64,000 nucleotides of DNA from VRUE01 sp963704515 (GTDB lineage: Bacteria > Actinomycetota > Thermoleophilia > Solirubrobacterales > 70-9): assembly GCA_963704515.1 (NCBI GenBank), contig OY969913.1, positions 1,178,001 through 1,242,000 of the forward strand, written 5' to 3'. Shown here one piece after another: positions 24,533 to 32,223 of the stretch; positions within the stretch are counted from its first letter, which is position 1; the number at the start of each line of letters is the position of its first letter. The position numbers were made by a program, and so were the translations under genes. The notes under the pieces were generated by a model, which had not been told where the DNA came from, made no database searches, and saw nothing but the letters and a program-made list of their open reading frames with translations.

Positions 24533-25615
24533 ATGTCCACTCATGCTGCGAGCAGTTCCACTTCGGCGGCCAACGCCGCCCTTACCGAAATCCTCAAGGA
24601 GATCTCGGTCCCGATCGAGGTTCTCAAAGAGGCGAGGAGGCGCCGCAACCTCGTATTGCGGATTGCTGAAGAACATGATGCGGCACGCGATGGGGCTGGC
24701 TTCCCATCCGGGAGCGTGGCGCACGGAACGACTAACAACCCGCTTGAGGATGCCGACTGTGGAATCAAGGTCAATCGCCGTTTCGAGGAGTTCCGCGTCT
24801 TCGGTCCAGACGCCGCTGAGGATCGCGGACCCGAGGCCTTCATTCGGCTCTTCTCAGACTTCGTGCTGCCTCGCCTACGACGCCACTATCCGAGTGCGGA
24901 GGTTGATCTCGAAGGCAACCGGGCAATCAAGTTCCTCTGTCGTGAGACTGTTCAGATTGACGAGTGGGGTCCCGTCGATCCTTACGTCGAGTTGATCGTT
25001 GGTCTGGATCGTGCCGATGGTCCCGGAATCTGGATCCCAAATCGGCGGCATGGCAGTTGGGATCCTGCCGACCCAGAGCTACACACCGCACTGATGACGC
25101 AGCGCGATCCCGATGCCCTGCGGGTTTTGCGGGCTCACGCCCTGCGACTGGCGAAGCGTGCTGTGAAGCGAGACGCAGCGAACGGCGGAGTCGCCGTCAT
25201 GTGTTCATGGAATCTCAGCGCGTTGGGCCTAGGGCTGATTACGGAGACCGGTCAGCTCGGCGTGACGTTCCGAGACTTCCTGCGCGGCGCAGCGGCCGAT
25301 ATTTCCCTGCGGCTAACGGAAGACCCCGCCCCGGCGGTGGTTGAACCGATCAAGCTCCCAGAGGGCGTGTCTCAGGAGGCGGCCTCCCTACGCCTAAACG
25401 AGATGGCAGACATTGTCGAGGGTGCGCTAGGCGCAGATACCAAGGCTGGTGCCCGCGCTCACTTGGAGGCGCTTTTCGGTCCCGAGATCGAAGGCATCCT
25501 CGATCGAGAGAAGCGGCAGATGAACTGGGGCCTTCGCGCTCGCGATGCGAGTACGGTAGCTGGCGTCCTGGGTGCTGAGCGAGCGCCGAAGACCACCCGT
25601 TCGGGCGGGGCATGA
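24533..25615 (+). CDS. CD-NTase-like nucleotidyltransferase (candidate CBASS synthase)
   Basis: A 360-residue protein with the polymerase-beta-type signature G60-S-x3-G-T (GSVAHGTTN) followed by D73-A-D75, and a candidate third acidic residue E153 in PYVELIVGL. The stretch IWIPNRRHGSWDPADPELH then matches the CD-NTase/SMODS pattern. Such enzymes make cyclic oligonucleotides when phage infect. The protein ends ...TTRSGGA, a small-residue C-terminus of the sort that E2-type partners conjugate. ATG 24533 has GGAGG 6 nt upstream. The stop overlaps the next start (ATGA). First gene of the operon 24533-26642. No search run; family call rests on motifs and partners. Confidence 0.7.
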   Translation: MSTHAASSSTSAANAALTEILKEISVPIEVLKEARRRRNLVLRIAEEHDAARDGAGFPSGSVAHGTTNNPLEDADCGIKVNRRFEEFRVFGPDAAEDRGPEAFIRLFSDFVLPRLRRHYPSAEVDLEGNRAIKFLCRETVQIDEWGPVDPYVELIVGLDRADGPGIWIPNRRHGSWDPADPELHTALMTQRDPDALRVLRAHALRLAKRAVKRDAANGGVAVMCSWNLSALGLGLITETGQLGVTFRDFLRGAAADISLRLTEDPAPAVVEPIKLPEGVSQEAASLRLNEMADIVEGALGADTKAGARAHLEALFGPEIEGILDREKRQMNWGLRARDASTVAGVLGAERAPKTTRSGGA

Positions 25616-26085
25616 ACGAGATCGTTCTCCCTGTTTACGAGCAGGCGGGGCAGCTCACCAATGACGTCGCCGGGCAGTTTCTGCTTGAAGCTGATGCGCG
25701 CAAGCGCGGAATGAGGATCGAGCGCGAGTTCCTTGATGGAGCCGTCCACTATCGATTTTGCGTAGGCGTTCCGGGCCAAGCCGAGGAGCGGAAGGTCAAG
25801 GTTGGCTTTCCGCCCGATCGCGCCAACCCGGTTGTCCACGCCGATGGGCCGCCATGTTTGCGTCACCGCTGGGGGGACGACTCGCTCTGCATGTGGGATC
25901 CAAATGCACCAGCGGCTGAACGGTGGCTTGTCCGAGACGGCATCCCTTCGCTTGCCGAGCATGTCGGCATTCATCTGTTCTGTGAGGCTGAGTGCCGGGC
26001 AGGCAAGCCTTGGCCAAAGACAGAGATGGCCGGCGACCATCCGCGAAAATCGAAGTGCCCGACGTGTCGGGGGCAAGGCCGATGA
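25612..26085 (+). CDS. prokaryotic E2-like protein (candidate Cap2-type)
   Basis: A 157-residue protein. After an N-terminal helix, residues 35-75 give the beta-sheet of a UBC-like fold. The conserved bacterial-E2 block follows: H85, then SLCMWDPNAP with candidate catalytic C93, W105, H117 and HLFCEAECRAGKPWP with H143. No E1 (ThiF) or JAB domain is present, as in short type II (E2-only) CBASS, where the E2 acts on the CD-NTase C-terminus. A CPTC motif (149-152) near the end may bind zinc. Overlaps both neighbours by 4 bp, so all three are translationally coupled. Confidence 0.68.
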   Translation: MNEIVLPVYEQAGQLTNDVAGQFLLEADARKRGMRIEREFLDGAVHYRFCVGVPGQAEERKVKVGFPPDRANPVVHADGPPCLRHRWGDDSLCMWDPNAPAAERWLVRDGIPSLAEHVGIHLFCEAECRAGKPWPKTEMAGDHPRKSKCPTCRGQGR

Positions 26086-26642
26086 CGTCCCTGGCCACGA
26101 TCAGTGCACCGGTCGGAGGAGCTGTAATTGGGGCGTTGATCGGGTTGTTCGGCATTGCTGTGGGGCTGTGGATCAACGGTGATCGAACTGAGCGGCAGCG
26201 TCGACGCGAGCTTCACTCTCGTGCGCTTGCTGCCGTTGTCGACTACGGAGAGATGCCATTCATGATCTGCCGCCGACGCAGCGAGCCGGAGGAGCGCAGC
26301 GCCGAGCGCATCCGTCTTTCCGATCACTTTTCCGGGGTCAAAGCGGAAATCTCGACCTGCCAGGTGCTGCTGGCTGCTGACGGCCATCCTCAAATCGCGG
26401 ATGCTTACGAGGAGCTTGTTGCGACCGCTCGCAATGTCGTTGGAAAAGAGGCGCACGAAGCCTGGCAACGAGAGCCGATCCGTCAAGACTCGGAAATGAA
26501 TATGGGGCCCCTATTCGAACGGCTGACTCCCTATCGCTCTCAGCTTGCGTCGTTCCAGAATTCATTGGCCCGGGCAACGCTTCCGCGACGCCGAAAGTGG
26601 CTCGGCCGCCCATCGCGGGAAGGCAGGGCTAAGTTGGGTTGA
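26082..26642 (+). CDS. membrane-anchored helical protein, candidate effector
   Basis: A 186-residue protein with one N-terminal membrane helix (about 8-32, VGGAVIGALIGLFGIAVGLW) followed by a charged, helical cytosolic domain. No known domain recognised. Its place as third gene in a fully overlapping operon after a CD-NTase-like and an E2-like gene is where CBASS effectors sit, and membrane effectors are common in that class. The one-helix layout differs from the usual two- or four-helix pore formers, so the effector assignment is inference. Two other proteins nearby (26729, 27982) have a similar layout. Confidence 0.6.
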   Translation: MTSLATISAPVGGAVIGALIGLFGIAVGLWINGDRTERQRRRELHSRALAAVVDYGEMPFMICRRRSEPEERSAERIRLSDHFSGVKAEISTCQVLLAADGHPQIADAYEELVATARNVVGKEAHEAWQREPIRQDSEMNMGPLFERLTPYRSQLASFQNSLARATLPRRRKWLGRPSREGRAKLG

Positions 26643-26728
26643 TGCTGTTCCTGACGGCGGTCGAGGAGCAGCCTCGAGTTACGACTCGATTTCCCGCCCC
26701 GGCGCAGCGGTCTGCCGTAGGGCTTTTG

Positions 26729-27193
26729 TCAGCCTTGGACAGGCGAGGCGCCGTATCGCCTGAGGGGCGACCTTCGCCGTTCGTAGAGGAGACCAATCAA
26801 TGTGTCGAAATGCTCCTCCTGCAAGAGGGTGCCATCCCAGTAGATCTGGAGATCCGGTGACCACGGATGAAGTGCCGCCAGCGCCGCCCTTGCCTCGGCG
26901 CTTGCCACCAGGAACCTCTCTATCCCGGCCTTGGACAGTTCACTCTCCGTCGCGGCGTGAGTCGCGGCGTCGGGTGACTTCAACCACTCCATCGGAATTC
27001 CAAGACCAACGCCGAAGCGAGCAGCGTATGCCCGGCTGACGGCGGATATCGCCGCGTCGTACCTTTCCCGGCCCGCCGCTCGGCGCTTGAGGAACTCCGG
27101 TACGAGTTGACCAACGACGAAACCCAGCAGGGCGGTTAGCGTCGGTATGGCCAGCAGTAGCCAGGCTGGCGTTTCAGCGACAGCGAGGACCAC
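26729..27193 (-). CDS. membrane-anchored helical protein, unknown
   Basis: A 154-residue protein with an N-terminal membrane helix (9-32, PAWLLLAIPTLTALLGFVVG) and a helical, Ala-rich cytosolic part ending basic. Similar in outline to the protein at 26082 but not obviously homologous. GTG start. It converges with the CBASS-like operon and lies 17 bp after the gene at 27210 on the same strand, so the two probably form an operon. Function unknown; a defence role is suggested only by location. Confidence 0.55.
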   Translation of the reverse strand: MVLAVAETPAWLLLAIPTLTALLGFVVGQLVPEFLKRRAAGRERYDAAISAVSRAYAARFGVGLGIPMEWLKSPDAATHAATESELSKAGIERFLVASAEARAALAALHPWSPDLQIYWDGTLLQEEHFDTLIGLLYERRRSPLRRYGASPVQG

Positions 27194-27209
27194 AGCGCGC
27201 CCAGCCTAC

Positions 27210-27917
27210 CTACTCGGCGACCGACTGTTGCCGCATCGGTTGTATATGGCGCGTGTAGAACTGGCCGAGCAGAGCCTCCATCGCATTGGCCAGCTCAAGA
27301 ATCTGAGCGCAAGCGATAAGCGCTTCTTCGTCAGAGCGCCACCTTGGATAGTGCGTCCAAGTCGTCTTCATGGAGCTCTCATCTTCGTTCGCAATTGCGT
27401 GCGGCGTCCACATAGCTATCGCGCCGAAGTGCGTGGCCTCTGAGAGCTCGGCATAGACATTCTTCAACCCAGGCGCGTGTTGAGAGGCATAGCTGATGAG
27501 GGCCTGAATGCTCTTTCGCTTCGGGCCATCCTTTGGGAGGTCGCGTGGCCTGCTAGTCAGCAAATCCACATAGGCGGGATGGTCATTGACATAGATGACA
27601 AGAACAACCGCCTCAACGAACGCTCTGATGAGTGGGAACACGGCATAGGGATTGCTCATACGAATCTCACGCGCGATTGCCCCGTGAAGTGCCTGGCTGC
27701 GGGTAATCATCGAAAACCAAAACAACGTCGTGTAGTTCATCGGCATTTCGCCTGGGCTAAACGGCAGAAGCTGCTTGCCTATGTCCAGATACCGGTCTCC
27801 AGGCTCAGCTTTCTCCATCGCTTCATCGAGCGAGGCGAATTGGGTAAGGTCGAGCTTGTCCGGCTCGTTCTGCTCGGACGGCGATGCCCGATCACCTTCA
27901 TCCTTGAGGCTTGCCAT
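27210..27917 (-). CDS. unknown protein, possibly HEPN-like (DUF5677-like)
   Basis: A 235-residue soluble helical protein. The segment PLIRAFVEAVVLVIYVNDHP has the RxxxE helix seen in DUF5677/HEPN-like proteins, and VYAELSEATHFGA has the Ser/His pair that often follows. HEPN-fold proteins are frequent RNases in defence and toxin systems. I could not find a clear Rx4-6H nuclease motif, so catalytic activity is uncertain. ATG 27917 is divergent from the gene at 27982. Probably co-transcribed with 26729-27193. Confidence 0.5.
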   Translation of the reverse strand: MASLKDEGDRASPSEQNEPDKLDLTQFASLDEAMEKAEPGDRYLDIGKQLLPFSPGEMPMNYTTLFWFSMITRSQALHGAIAREIRMSNPYAVFPLIRAFVEAVVLVIYVNDHPAYVDLLTSRPRDLPKDGPKRKSIQALISYASQHAPGLKNVYAELSEATHFGAIAMWTPHAIANEDESSMKTTWTHYPRWRSDEEALIACAQILELANAMEALLGQFYTRHIQPMRQQSVAE

Positions 27918-27981
27918 GACCAGACCCTAGTTGTTGTGGACCCATGCCGATGGTCTGCTCGAAAGGCGGGAACTCATTTCC

Positions 27982-28548
27982 ATGTGCGTTTCGACTCTCG
28001 ACATTTTTGGTCTCAGGCCGGCCGCATGGCTGGCGATCTTTGGTGCGATCCTGGAGATCCTTGGCTTCATGTTCGTCGCGGTCGAGTTGATCCGCGCACA
28101 ACGCCGCGAACTTGGTACGGCGGGTCCATTCCAGTTTCTTCTGACCTTTGGGGGCTGGGTGAGGATCGGGTGGCGACGGCTGCGCGGAAAGACTGTCGCC
28201 CACGAAGCGTCAGCGGCCCTGACCGGCACTGTAAGCCTGGCGGGACGCATGTCGGCTCGCATGGGGACCGAAAGCGACGAGGTCGCGGACAGGATTCGCG
28301 TGCTGGAGGAGAACTTCAAGCAGTTGGACAACGAGGTCGCCGGCCATCGCCAAGAACTCGACGAGCGAATCAGCAATGAAGCCGAGACTCAGCAAGCCGC
28401 GCTGGCTGAGTTTCGGAATCAAGTTCAGACCCAGGCAGAGAAAGAACGGGAGGCGTTCGCGAAGTCAGCCGCGCTTCAGTGGTGGGGAATTGCCCTGTTC
28501 GTGCTTGGGGCTTGCGCCAGCGCCGCGGCAAATGTCGTGGGAGCGTGA
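27982..28548 (+). CDS. coiled-coil protein with two membrane helices
   Basis: A 188-residue protein: membrane helix at about 15-35 (WLAIFGAILEILGFMFVAVE), a linker, a long coiled coil at about 95-160 (RIRVLEENFKQLDNEVAGHR) and a C-terminal membrane helix (WWGIALFVLGACASAAANVV). Start ATG 27982 preferred to a TTG at 27931. No family recognised. The layout suggests a membrane-tethered assembly or sensor protein. It is transcribed alone, away from the HEPN-like gene. Confidence 0.5.
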   Translation: MCVSTLDIFGLRPAAWLAIFGAILEILGFMFVAVELIRAQRRELGTAGPFQFLLTFGGWVRIGWRRLRGKTVAHEASAALTGTVSLAGRMSARMGTESDEVADRIRVLEENFKQLDNEVAGHRQELDERISNEAETQQAALAEFRNQVQTQAEKEREAFAKSAALQWWGIALFVLGACASAAANVVGA

Positions 28549-28594
28549 CTATTCGAGAGGCGATCGACCGGGCCTCAAGGCTTGGTCCCACGAA

Positions 28595-29347
28595 TCAGTC
28601 TTCGCGTTGAAAATGGTCACCAGGCTTAGGTCCTCCGAAGATCTCAAGGCCGGCATCGGTTAGCGCCAGGCCGGTGGGCCAATCGAATGGCTTGCTAAAT
28701 GGCCAGATGCGGGCTTCATGCCCACCCACACGGTGGTCATGCTGGAAGGTCTTGACCTCTCCGTCGTCAGCGATGTCCTCGATCACTTGGACGACCAAGT
28801 GCCTGATCGTGATGGTCCCGATGAATAGTTCTGGCTCGCGGGTCTTGGCGTCGGCGAGAAGACGATGTGCGTACTGCCCGACTCGCTGGCCTTCATGCGC
28901 GGCCAGGAAGACGCTCATGTTGGCCGGTAGCGTTGGCTCGCCTTGGGAGGACTCATACATCTCGCGATACCGACGCTCTGGAAGTAGGCGATAACGAGTA
29001 TCGACCCGCTCAAAAAGCAGAACCTTCAAGTAGGCCCAGCGTGAGATCGCCCATTGAGCATCCAGGTCGATCAGCACGCCCTCTTCTCCCTCGATCAGAG
29101 GCTCCGCGTGCTTCTTCGCTTCCGCCTCGATCTGACTCATCCAGCCTTGGTTGCACGCTCGGCAAACGTCCTTGAGGGTCGCCGTGAACGGCGGTGCATT
29201 CCAGCGCTTCGCAGGCGCATCGTGCGGCTCGATGGAGTGCGGTATCCGCTGGTTACGCTCCTCTTGTTCAAGGAGGTCTTGAGCCCATCGGGGCCACAGG
29301 TGCTCGCGGGAGGGCTTGCCCTCCCGCTGACAGAAGATGCATTTCAT
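28595..29347 (-). CDS. HNH-like nuclease or zinc-finger protein
   Basis: A 250-residue protein opening MKCIFCQREGKPSREHLWPRW and continuing to CRACNQGWMS. This is the C-x2-C ... EH ... P.W ... C-x2-CN..W layout of a divergent HNH (beta-beta-alpha metal) domain in the first 75 residues. The rest is a mixed domain of unknown type. HNH proteins of this shape occur in restriction and defence loci. Lies 65 bp downstream of the XRE regulator chain on the same strand and may be expressed with it. Confidence 0.6.
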   Translation of the reverse strand: MKCIFCQREGKPSREHLWPRWAQDLLEQEERNQRIPHSIEPHDAPAKRWNAPPFTATLKDVCRACNQGWMSQIEAEAKKHAEPLIEGEEGVLIDLDAQWAISRWAYLKVLLFERVDTRYRLLPERRYREMYESSQGEPTLPANMSVFLAAHEGQRVGQYAHRLLADAKTREPELFIGTITIRHLVVQVIEDIADDGEVKTFQHDHRVGGHEARIWPFSKPFDWPTGLALTDAGLEIFGGPKPGDHFQRED

Positions 29348-29412
29348 GGCGGATCGAGGCTAATCCGCCGAGAAGATGCGTCGGCGTCTTGAGCCCGCTC
29401 GCTGCCCGCAAA

Positions 29413-29730
29413 TCACGAGCCTTCTACGTTGAACTCGACCACATAGGTCGCGTCAATCTCCATCTCGATGCTGGCCGGGGTCCAAGTCACGCCCGCGAGA
29501 AGATCATGGACCGGGACAGACAGCGCCCCGGCGAGCCTCACGTAGCCGTCGAACTTGCCGGTAACGCGGCCGTTCTCGATCTTGCCGATCCGGTCCGGTG
29601 AGACCATCGCCAATTTGCTGAGAGCTTCCTGCGAGTAGCCCGCCCGCCTGCGCAAGAGGAAAACATTGTCCGCGATTCGTGCCCTCGCCTCGTAGGGCAA
29701 TTCCCTGGATGGGATCGGCCTGTTCATCAT
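29413..29730 (-). CDS. XRE-family HTH regulator, fourth in the chain
   Basis: A 105-residue protein with a Cro/CI-type helix-turn-helix at about 17-72 (RRRAGYSQEALSKLAMVSPD, then IGKIENG). It is followed by HDLLAGVTWTP, the motif shared by all four XRE proteins here, and a short acidic beta tail. The start overlaps the stop of the gene before it (29727). Last of the four XRE genes. Confidence 0.75.
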   Translation of the reverse strand: MMNRPIPSRELPYEARARIADNVFLLRRRAGYSQEALSKLAMVSPDRIGKIENGRVTGKFDGYVRLAGALSVPVHDLLAGVTWTPASIEMEIDATYVVEFNVEGS

Positions 29731-30095
29731 TTCCGGCGCTTTCTGCCTTGGGCCGCCTTCGCACGAAGCGCGGCGACCTCCGCTGTGAGCTCGGGGTCGT
29801 CCGGCACCTCGAAGCCACCGGGCGTGACGATCGTCTCGGGCGGCGTCCAGAGAATGCCGGCGGTGAGGTCGTCGGTCGTCACCCCCAACCCTCCCGCTAC
29901 GCGGATGAAGGTGTGGATATAGGGCACCGTTTGGCCGATCTCCAATGTCGAGGCTGCGGTGGGATGAATCTCGGCCCGGAAGGCGAACTCCTCCTGGCTG
30001 ATCCCGAGCCGCTTCCGGTGCTTTCGCACGTTGGCGCCGAGTCTTTCCCGCAGCTCGTCGGAGGGCGGGAGAGGCTGTTTGCGACCGAAACTCAC
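29727..30095 (-). CDS. XRE-family HTH regulator, third in the chain
   Basis: A 122-residue protein: helix-turn-helix at about 18-72 (KHRKRLGISQEEFAFRAEIH, then TLEIGQTVPYIHTFIRVAGG), then DDLTAGILWTPPE and a basic C-terminal tail (AQGRKRRK). GTG 30095 chosen for AAGGGGAAGG just upstream. Overlaps both neighbours by 4 bp, so it is translationally coupled. Confidence 0.75.
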   Translation of the reverse strand: MSFGRKQPLPPSDELRERLGANVRKHRKRLGISQEEFAFRAEIHPTAASTLEIGQTVPYIHTFIRVAGGLGVTTDDLTAGILWTPPETIVTPGGFEVPDDPELTAEVAALRAKAAQGRKRRK

Positions 30096-30397
30096 GCCTT
30101 CCCCTTCCGTTCGCCGGACGGCGACGAGGCGGAATCGTCCTCGACATCGAACGCGCCCTCGATCTCGCGGCCGGGATACCAGCGCAGGCCGGCCATCAGC
30201 TCGCACGGGGAGGCTCCGACCCCGGCCGACGCTTTCAAGATCGTGTCGAGCCGTGGAAGCTGCTCGCCTCGCTCGATCTTGCCGATGCCCACCCTGTGCA
30301 ACCCGGTCAGATCGGCCAGCTCCTGCTGGCTGAGGTCGGCGCGACGGCGCTGGCGCCAGAGGTTGCGCCCGAATCTCACGGCCAATGGAGAAGCCAT
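30092..30397 (-). CDS. XRE-family HTH regulator, second in the chain
   Basis: A 101-residue protein with helix-turn-helix at about 10-65 (RRRADLSQQELADLTGLHRV, GIGKIERGEQLPRLDTI), then CELMAGLRWYPG and an acidic/Ser tail. ATG 30397 shares a base with the stop of the previous gene. The recognition helix differs from the neighbours' (GLHRVGIG here, GLHLTEVS before), so each protein probably reads its own operator. Confidence 0.75.
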   Translation of the reverse strand: MASPLAVRFGRNLWRQRRRADLSQQELADLTGLHRVGIGKIERGEQLPRLDTILKASAGVGASPCELMAGLRWYPGREIEGAFDVEDDSASSPSGERKGKA

Positions 30398-30717
30398 CAG
30401 CGGGACCTCGACGGCTGAGAGTCCTTCGACGCGGAGGCGTCCTGCCGCACCCATTCGCCCCGCTGCACGCGGCCGGCGTGCCAAACCATCCCGGTCAGCA
30501 GCTCGCACGGCTCGGCTTCGATCGCGCCTGCGAGTTTGACGATCGTGTCGAGCCGAGGGAGCCGCAGGCCTCTCTCCAGAAGGCTGACCTCCGTCAGGTG
30601 CAAGCCGGAGCGTTTGGCGGTCTCGACCTGGGAGAGATCGACCCGGTTGCGCAGGCGAATCAAGTTCTCGCCAAAGCGCCGCCTGAGCCCGTCGAGCGCC
30701 TGGGTTCTACGTCCCAT
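30397..30717 (-). CDS. XRE-family HTH regulator, first in the chain
   Basis: A 106-residue protein with helix-turn-helix at about 14-68 (RLRNRVDLSQVETAKRSGLH, SLLERGLRLPRLDTIVKLAG), then CELLTGMVWHAG and a basic Ser-rich tail. Its ATG directly follows the TGA of the winged-helix gene (TGAATG). With the next three genes it forms a chain of paralogues that look like tandem duplicates. Confidence 0.75.
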   Translation of the reverse strand: MGRRTQALDGLRRRFGENLIRLRNRVDLSQVETAKRSGLHLTEVSLLERGLRLPRLDTIVKLAGAIEAEPCELLTGMVWHAGRVQRGEWVRQDASASKDSQPSRSR

Positions 30718-31017
30718 TCAGAGCACGCCGCCGAGCAGCTCCTCGAAGCGAAGCGCTGCTCGGGTGGGCCAGATCCGTCGACAGTCGCAGGCGAGCAAGC
30801 CGTCCCTGCTCAATTCCCGTACCGCTCGCTCGACCGCGTCTTTCTTCGCGAAGCTCTCGCTGTCGCCTTCTATCTGCAAGGAGAGCTCGAGGATCGTTAG
30901 CCGGTCGGGATGAAGGAACAGGATCTGGGTGAGAACGGCCCGTTCCGTGATCTCGTCTTGCTTCGCGGGGGAGATCGCGTCCGCCGCGCCGCGATCCATA
31001 GGGTTATCTCTAGCCAT
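30718..31017 (-). CDS. small winged-helix-like protein heading the XRE chain
   Basis: A 99-residue protein. Residues 25-85 (AVLTQILFLHPDRLTILELS to VERAVRELSRDGLL) have the helix pattern of a winged helix, ending in a Cys pair (ACDCRRIW). ATG 31017 chosen; the upstream extension has no support. It is the promoter-proximal gene of the five-gene overlapping leftward unit 31017-29413, and perhaps sets its expression. Precise family not recognised. Confidence 0.55.
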   Translation of the reverse strand: MARDNPMDRGAADAISPAKQDEITERAVLTQILFLHPDRLTILELSLQIEGDSESFAKKDAVERAVRELSRDGLLACDCRRIWPTRAALRFEELLGGVL

Positions 31018-31218
31018 GAGGAAGCACCGTTTCCTTGTGGTCAGGCGGCCCGTTCGCGCTACAACGCGACGGGTCGCCGCTTTTGAAGCCGGCGCGTCGA
31101 TACCGTTCCCGCTGCGGCCGGCCTGGTGAGAGCTATGCCGGTCGCCACGGGGCCGGTGTTCCAGCACGCGGCCCCACTTATGTTTAGGCCACAGCCTAGC
31201 AACTTCTATAGATATATC

Positions 31219-31464
31219 TTGAAATCTGAGCGACAGACGCCGCATCCGCAGCCGGCTCTTGGCAAGGCCATTCGAGAGCTACGCGAAAAGCGAGGCGAGA
31301 CCCTGGAGAGCGCGGGCCAAGGCGCTGGCGTTGCGCCCAACACGCTTTCGCTGATCGAGCGCGGGGAAGCGAATCCCACCTGGGAGACGGTCAGGGGCAT
31401 CGCGACAGCGCTCGGCGTGCCGGTCTCCGAACTGGCCAAAGCCGCCGAGAGACTCGAAGGCTAG
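31219..31464 (+). CDS. XRE-family HTH regulator, divergent
   Basis: An 81-residue protein with a classic Cro/CI helix-turn-helix: GKAIRELREKRGETLESAGQ, VAPNTLSLIERGEANPTWET, then LGVPVSELAKAAE. It lacks the W-x-P motif of the leftward chain. The start is uncertain: TTG 31219 is used here because the frame upstream (to ATG 31180) is AT-rich (TATAGATATATC) and reads rare codons, more like a promoter. It faces away from the winged-helix/XRE chain, so a shared control region of about 200 bp lies between. Confidence 0.7.
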   Translation: MKSERQTPHPQPALGKAIRELREKRGETLESAGQGAGVAPNTLSLIERGEANPTWETVRGIATALGVPVSELAKAAERLEG

Positions 31465-31826
31465 TCGCGAAGGCGTCGGTGGGCGACCTCGTAGACGCTT
31501 TCGGCGTTCGACTCGCGGGGATGGTGGCGGACGCCGAAAGCGATGTAGCGCAACTGGCCAAGACCGGCGACGATCTCCACTTGGAACACCATTCCGAAGC
31601 GCCCGGCCGGAGGCGGCAAGTAGACCTTGAGGCAATGCGGTAGCTCGTTGCCTTCGGCGCCCTCTGCTTCGCAGAGGCGCAGCTCGTCGCGGGGAATCCC
31701 CTCTCCTTCAAAACGCTTTCGCGCGGCCCGCGCGGCGTCGGCGCCGGCATCGCTCGCCCGCTCGACATCGAAATCGAACAGGGCGTCGTCAAAGACCGCA
31801 GGGGAGGGCGTCCGCCCCTTGGCCAA
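31461..31826 (-). CDS. hypothetical protein
   Basis: A 121-residue soluble protein with an acidic helical first half and a beta-rich second half (HCLKVYLPPPAGRFGMVFQ, LRYIAFGVRHHP). ATG start. It lies 3 bp downstream of the 72-residue protein at 31830-32048 and converges on the XRE gene with 4-bp stop overlap. Two short coupled genes suggest a toxin-antitoxin-like pair, but I recognise neither fold. Confidence 0.5.
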   Translation of the reverse strand: MAKGRTPSPAVFDDALFDFDVERASDAGADAARAARKRFEGEGIPRDELRLCEAEGAEGNELPHCLKVYLPPPAGRFGMVFQVEIVAGLGQLRYIAFGVRHHPRESNAESVYEVAHRRLRD

Positions 31827-31829
31827 GTC

Positions 31830-32048
31830 TTACCCCTCGCCGTCAGGCGGGAGGAACGGGCCATGGTCGGCCTCGAAGGCAGCGAACTCCTCGTCGGTCG
31901 CCTCGCGAGCGCCGGCGCGCTCACGAATGCCCTTCAACGAAGGCACGGACTCGCGGGTGATGACGAACTCGTCTCCGCCGCGCTCCTCGGTGACGACGAA
32001 ATCGCCCTCCAGGCCACCGCTGACTTTGATGTGAAGCTGCTGCTTCAT
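31830..32048 (-). CDS. small acidic protein, partner of the next gene
   Basis: A 72-residue protein starting MKQQLHIKVSGGLEGDFVVT, with a short beta-hairpin start, then a basic patch and a strongly acidic end (ATDEEFAAFEADHGPF). Start at ATG 32046-32048. Upstream gene of a two-gene unit with the 121-residue protein. It could be the antitoxin-like member, though no DNA-binding motif is visible. Confidence 0.45.
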   Translation of the reverse strand: MKQQLHIKVSGGLEGDFVVTEERGGDEFVITRESVPSLKGIRERAGAREATDEEFAAFEADHGPFLPPDGEG

Positions 32049-32112
32049 CGCAGAAATCATGGCAAAGCCTGCGGTCAGGGTCGGTCCCGGGGCTGAATTC
32101 ATCACACAGCCA

Positions 32113-32223
32113 TCACATAGGGGGGTCCAGTTTCCGTGCTCGCGCCCCTGTTATAGGGATGGAGCGTAGGTCGATCGAGAAGAAATCGGTGTCCACTTTC
32201 GGCTCTCGGGCCTCTGTAGTCAT
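32113..32223 (-). CDS. possible 36-residue protein
   Basis: Reads MTTEAREPKVDTDFFSIDLR then SIPITGARARKLDPPM to a TGA. AAGGG lies about 7 nt before the ATG. Placed just upstream of the two small leftward genes. No family known; supported only by its codon pattern and position. Confidence 0.3.
   Translation of the reverse strand: MTTEAREPKVDTDFFSIDLRSIPITGARARKLDPPM

Noticed and set aside
31461..32048. A defined toxin-antitoxin pair
   Set aside because: Size and spacing fit, but neither protein shows a known toxin fold or DNA-binding motif, so left as hypothetical.
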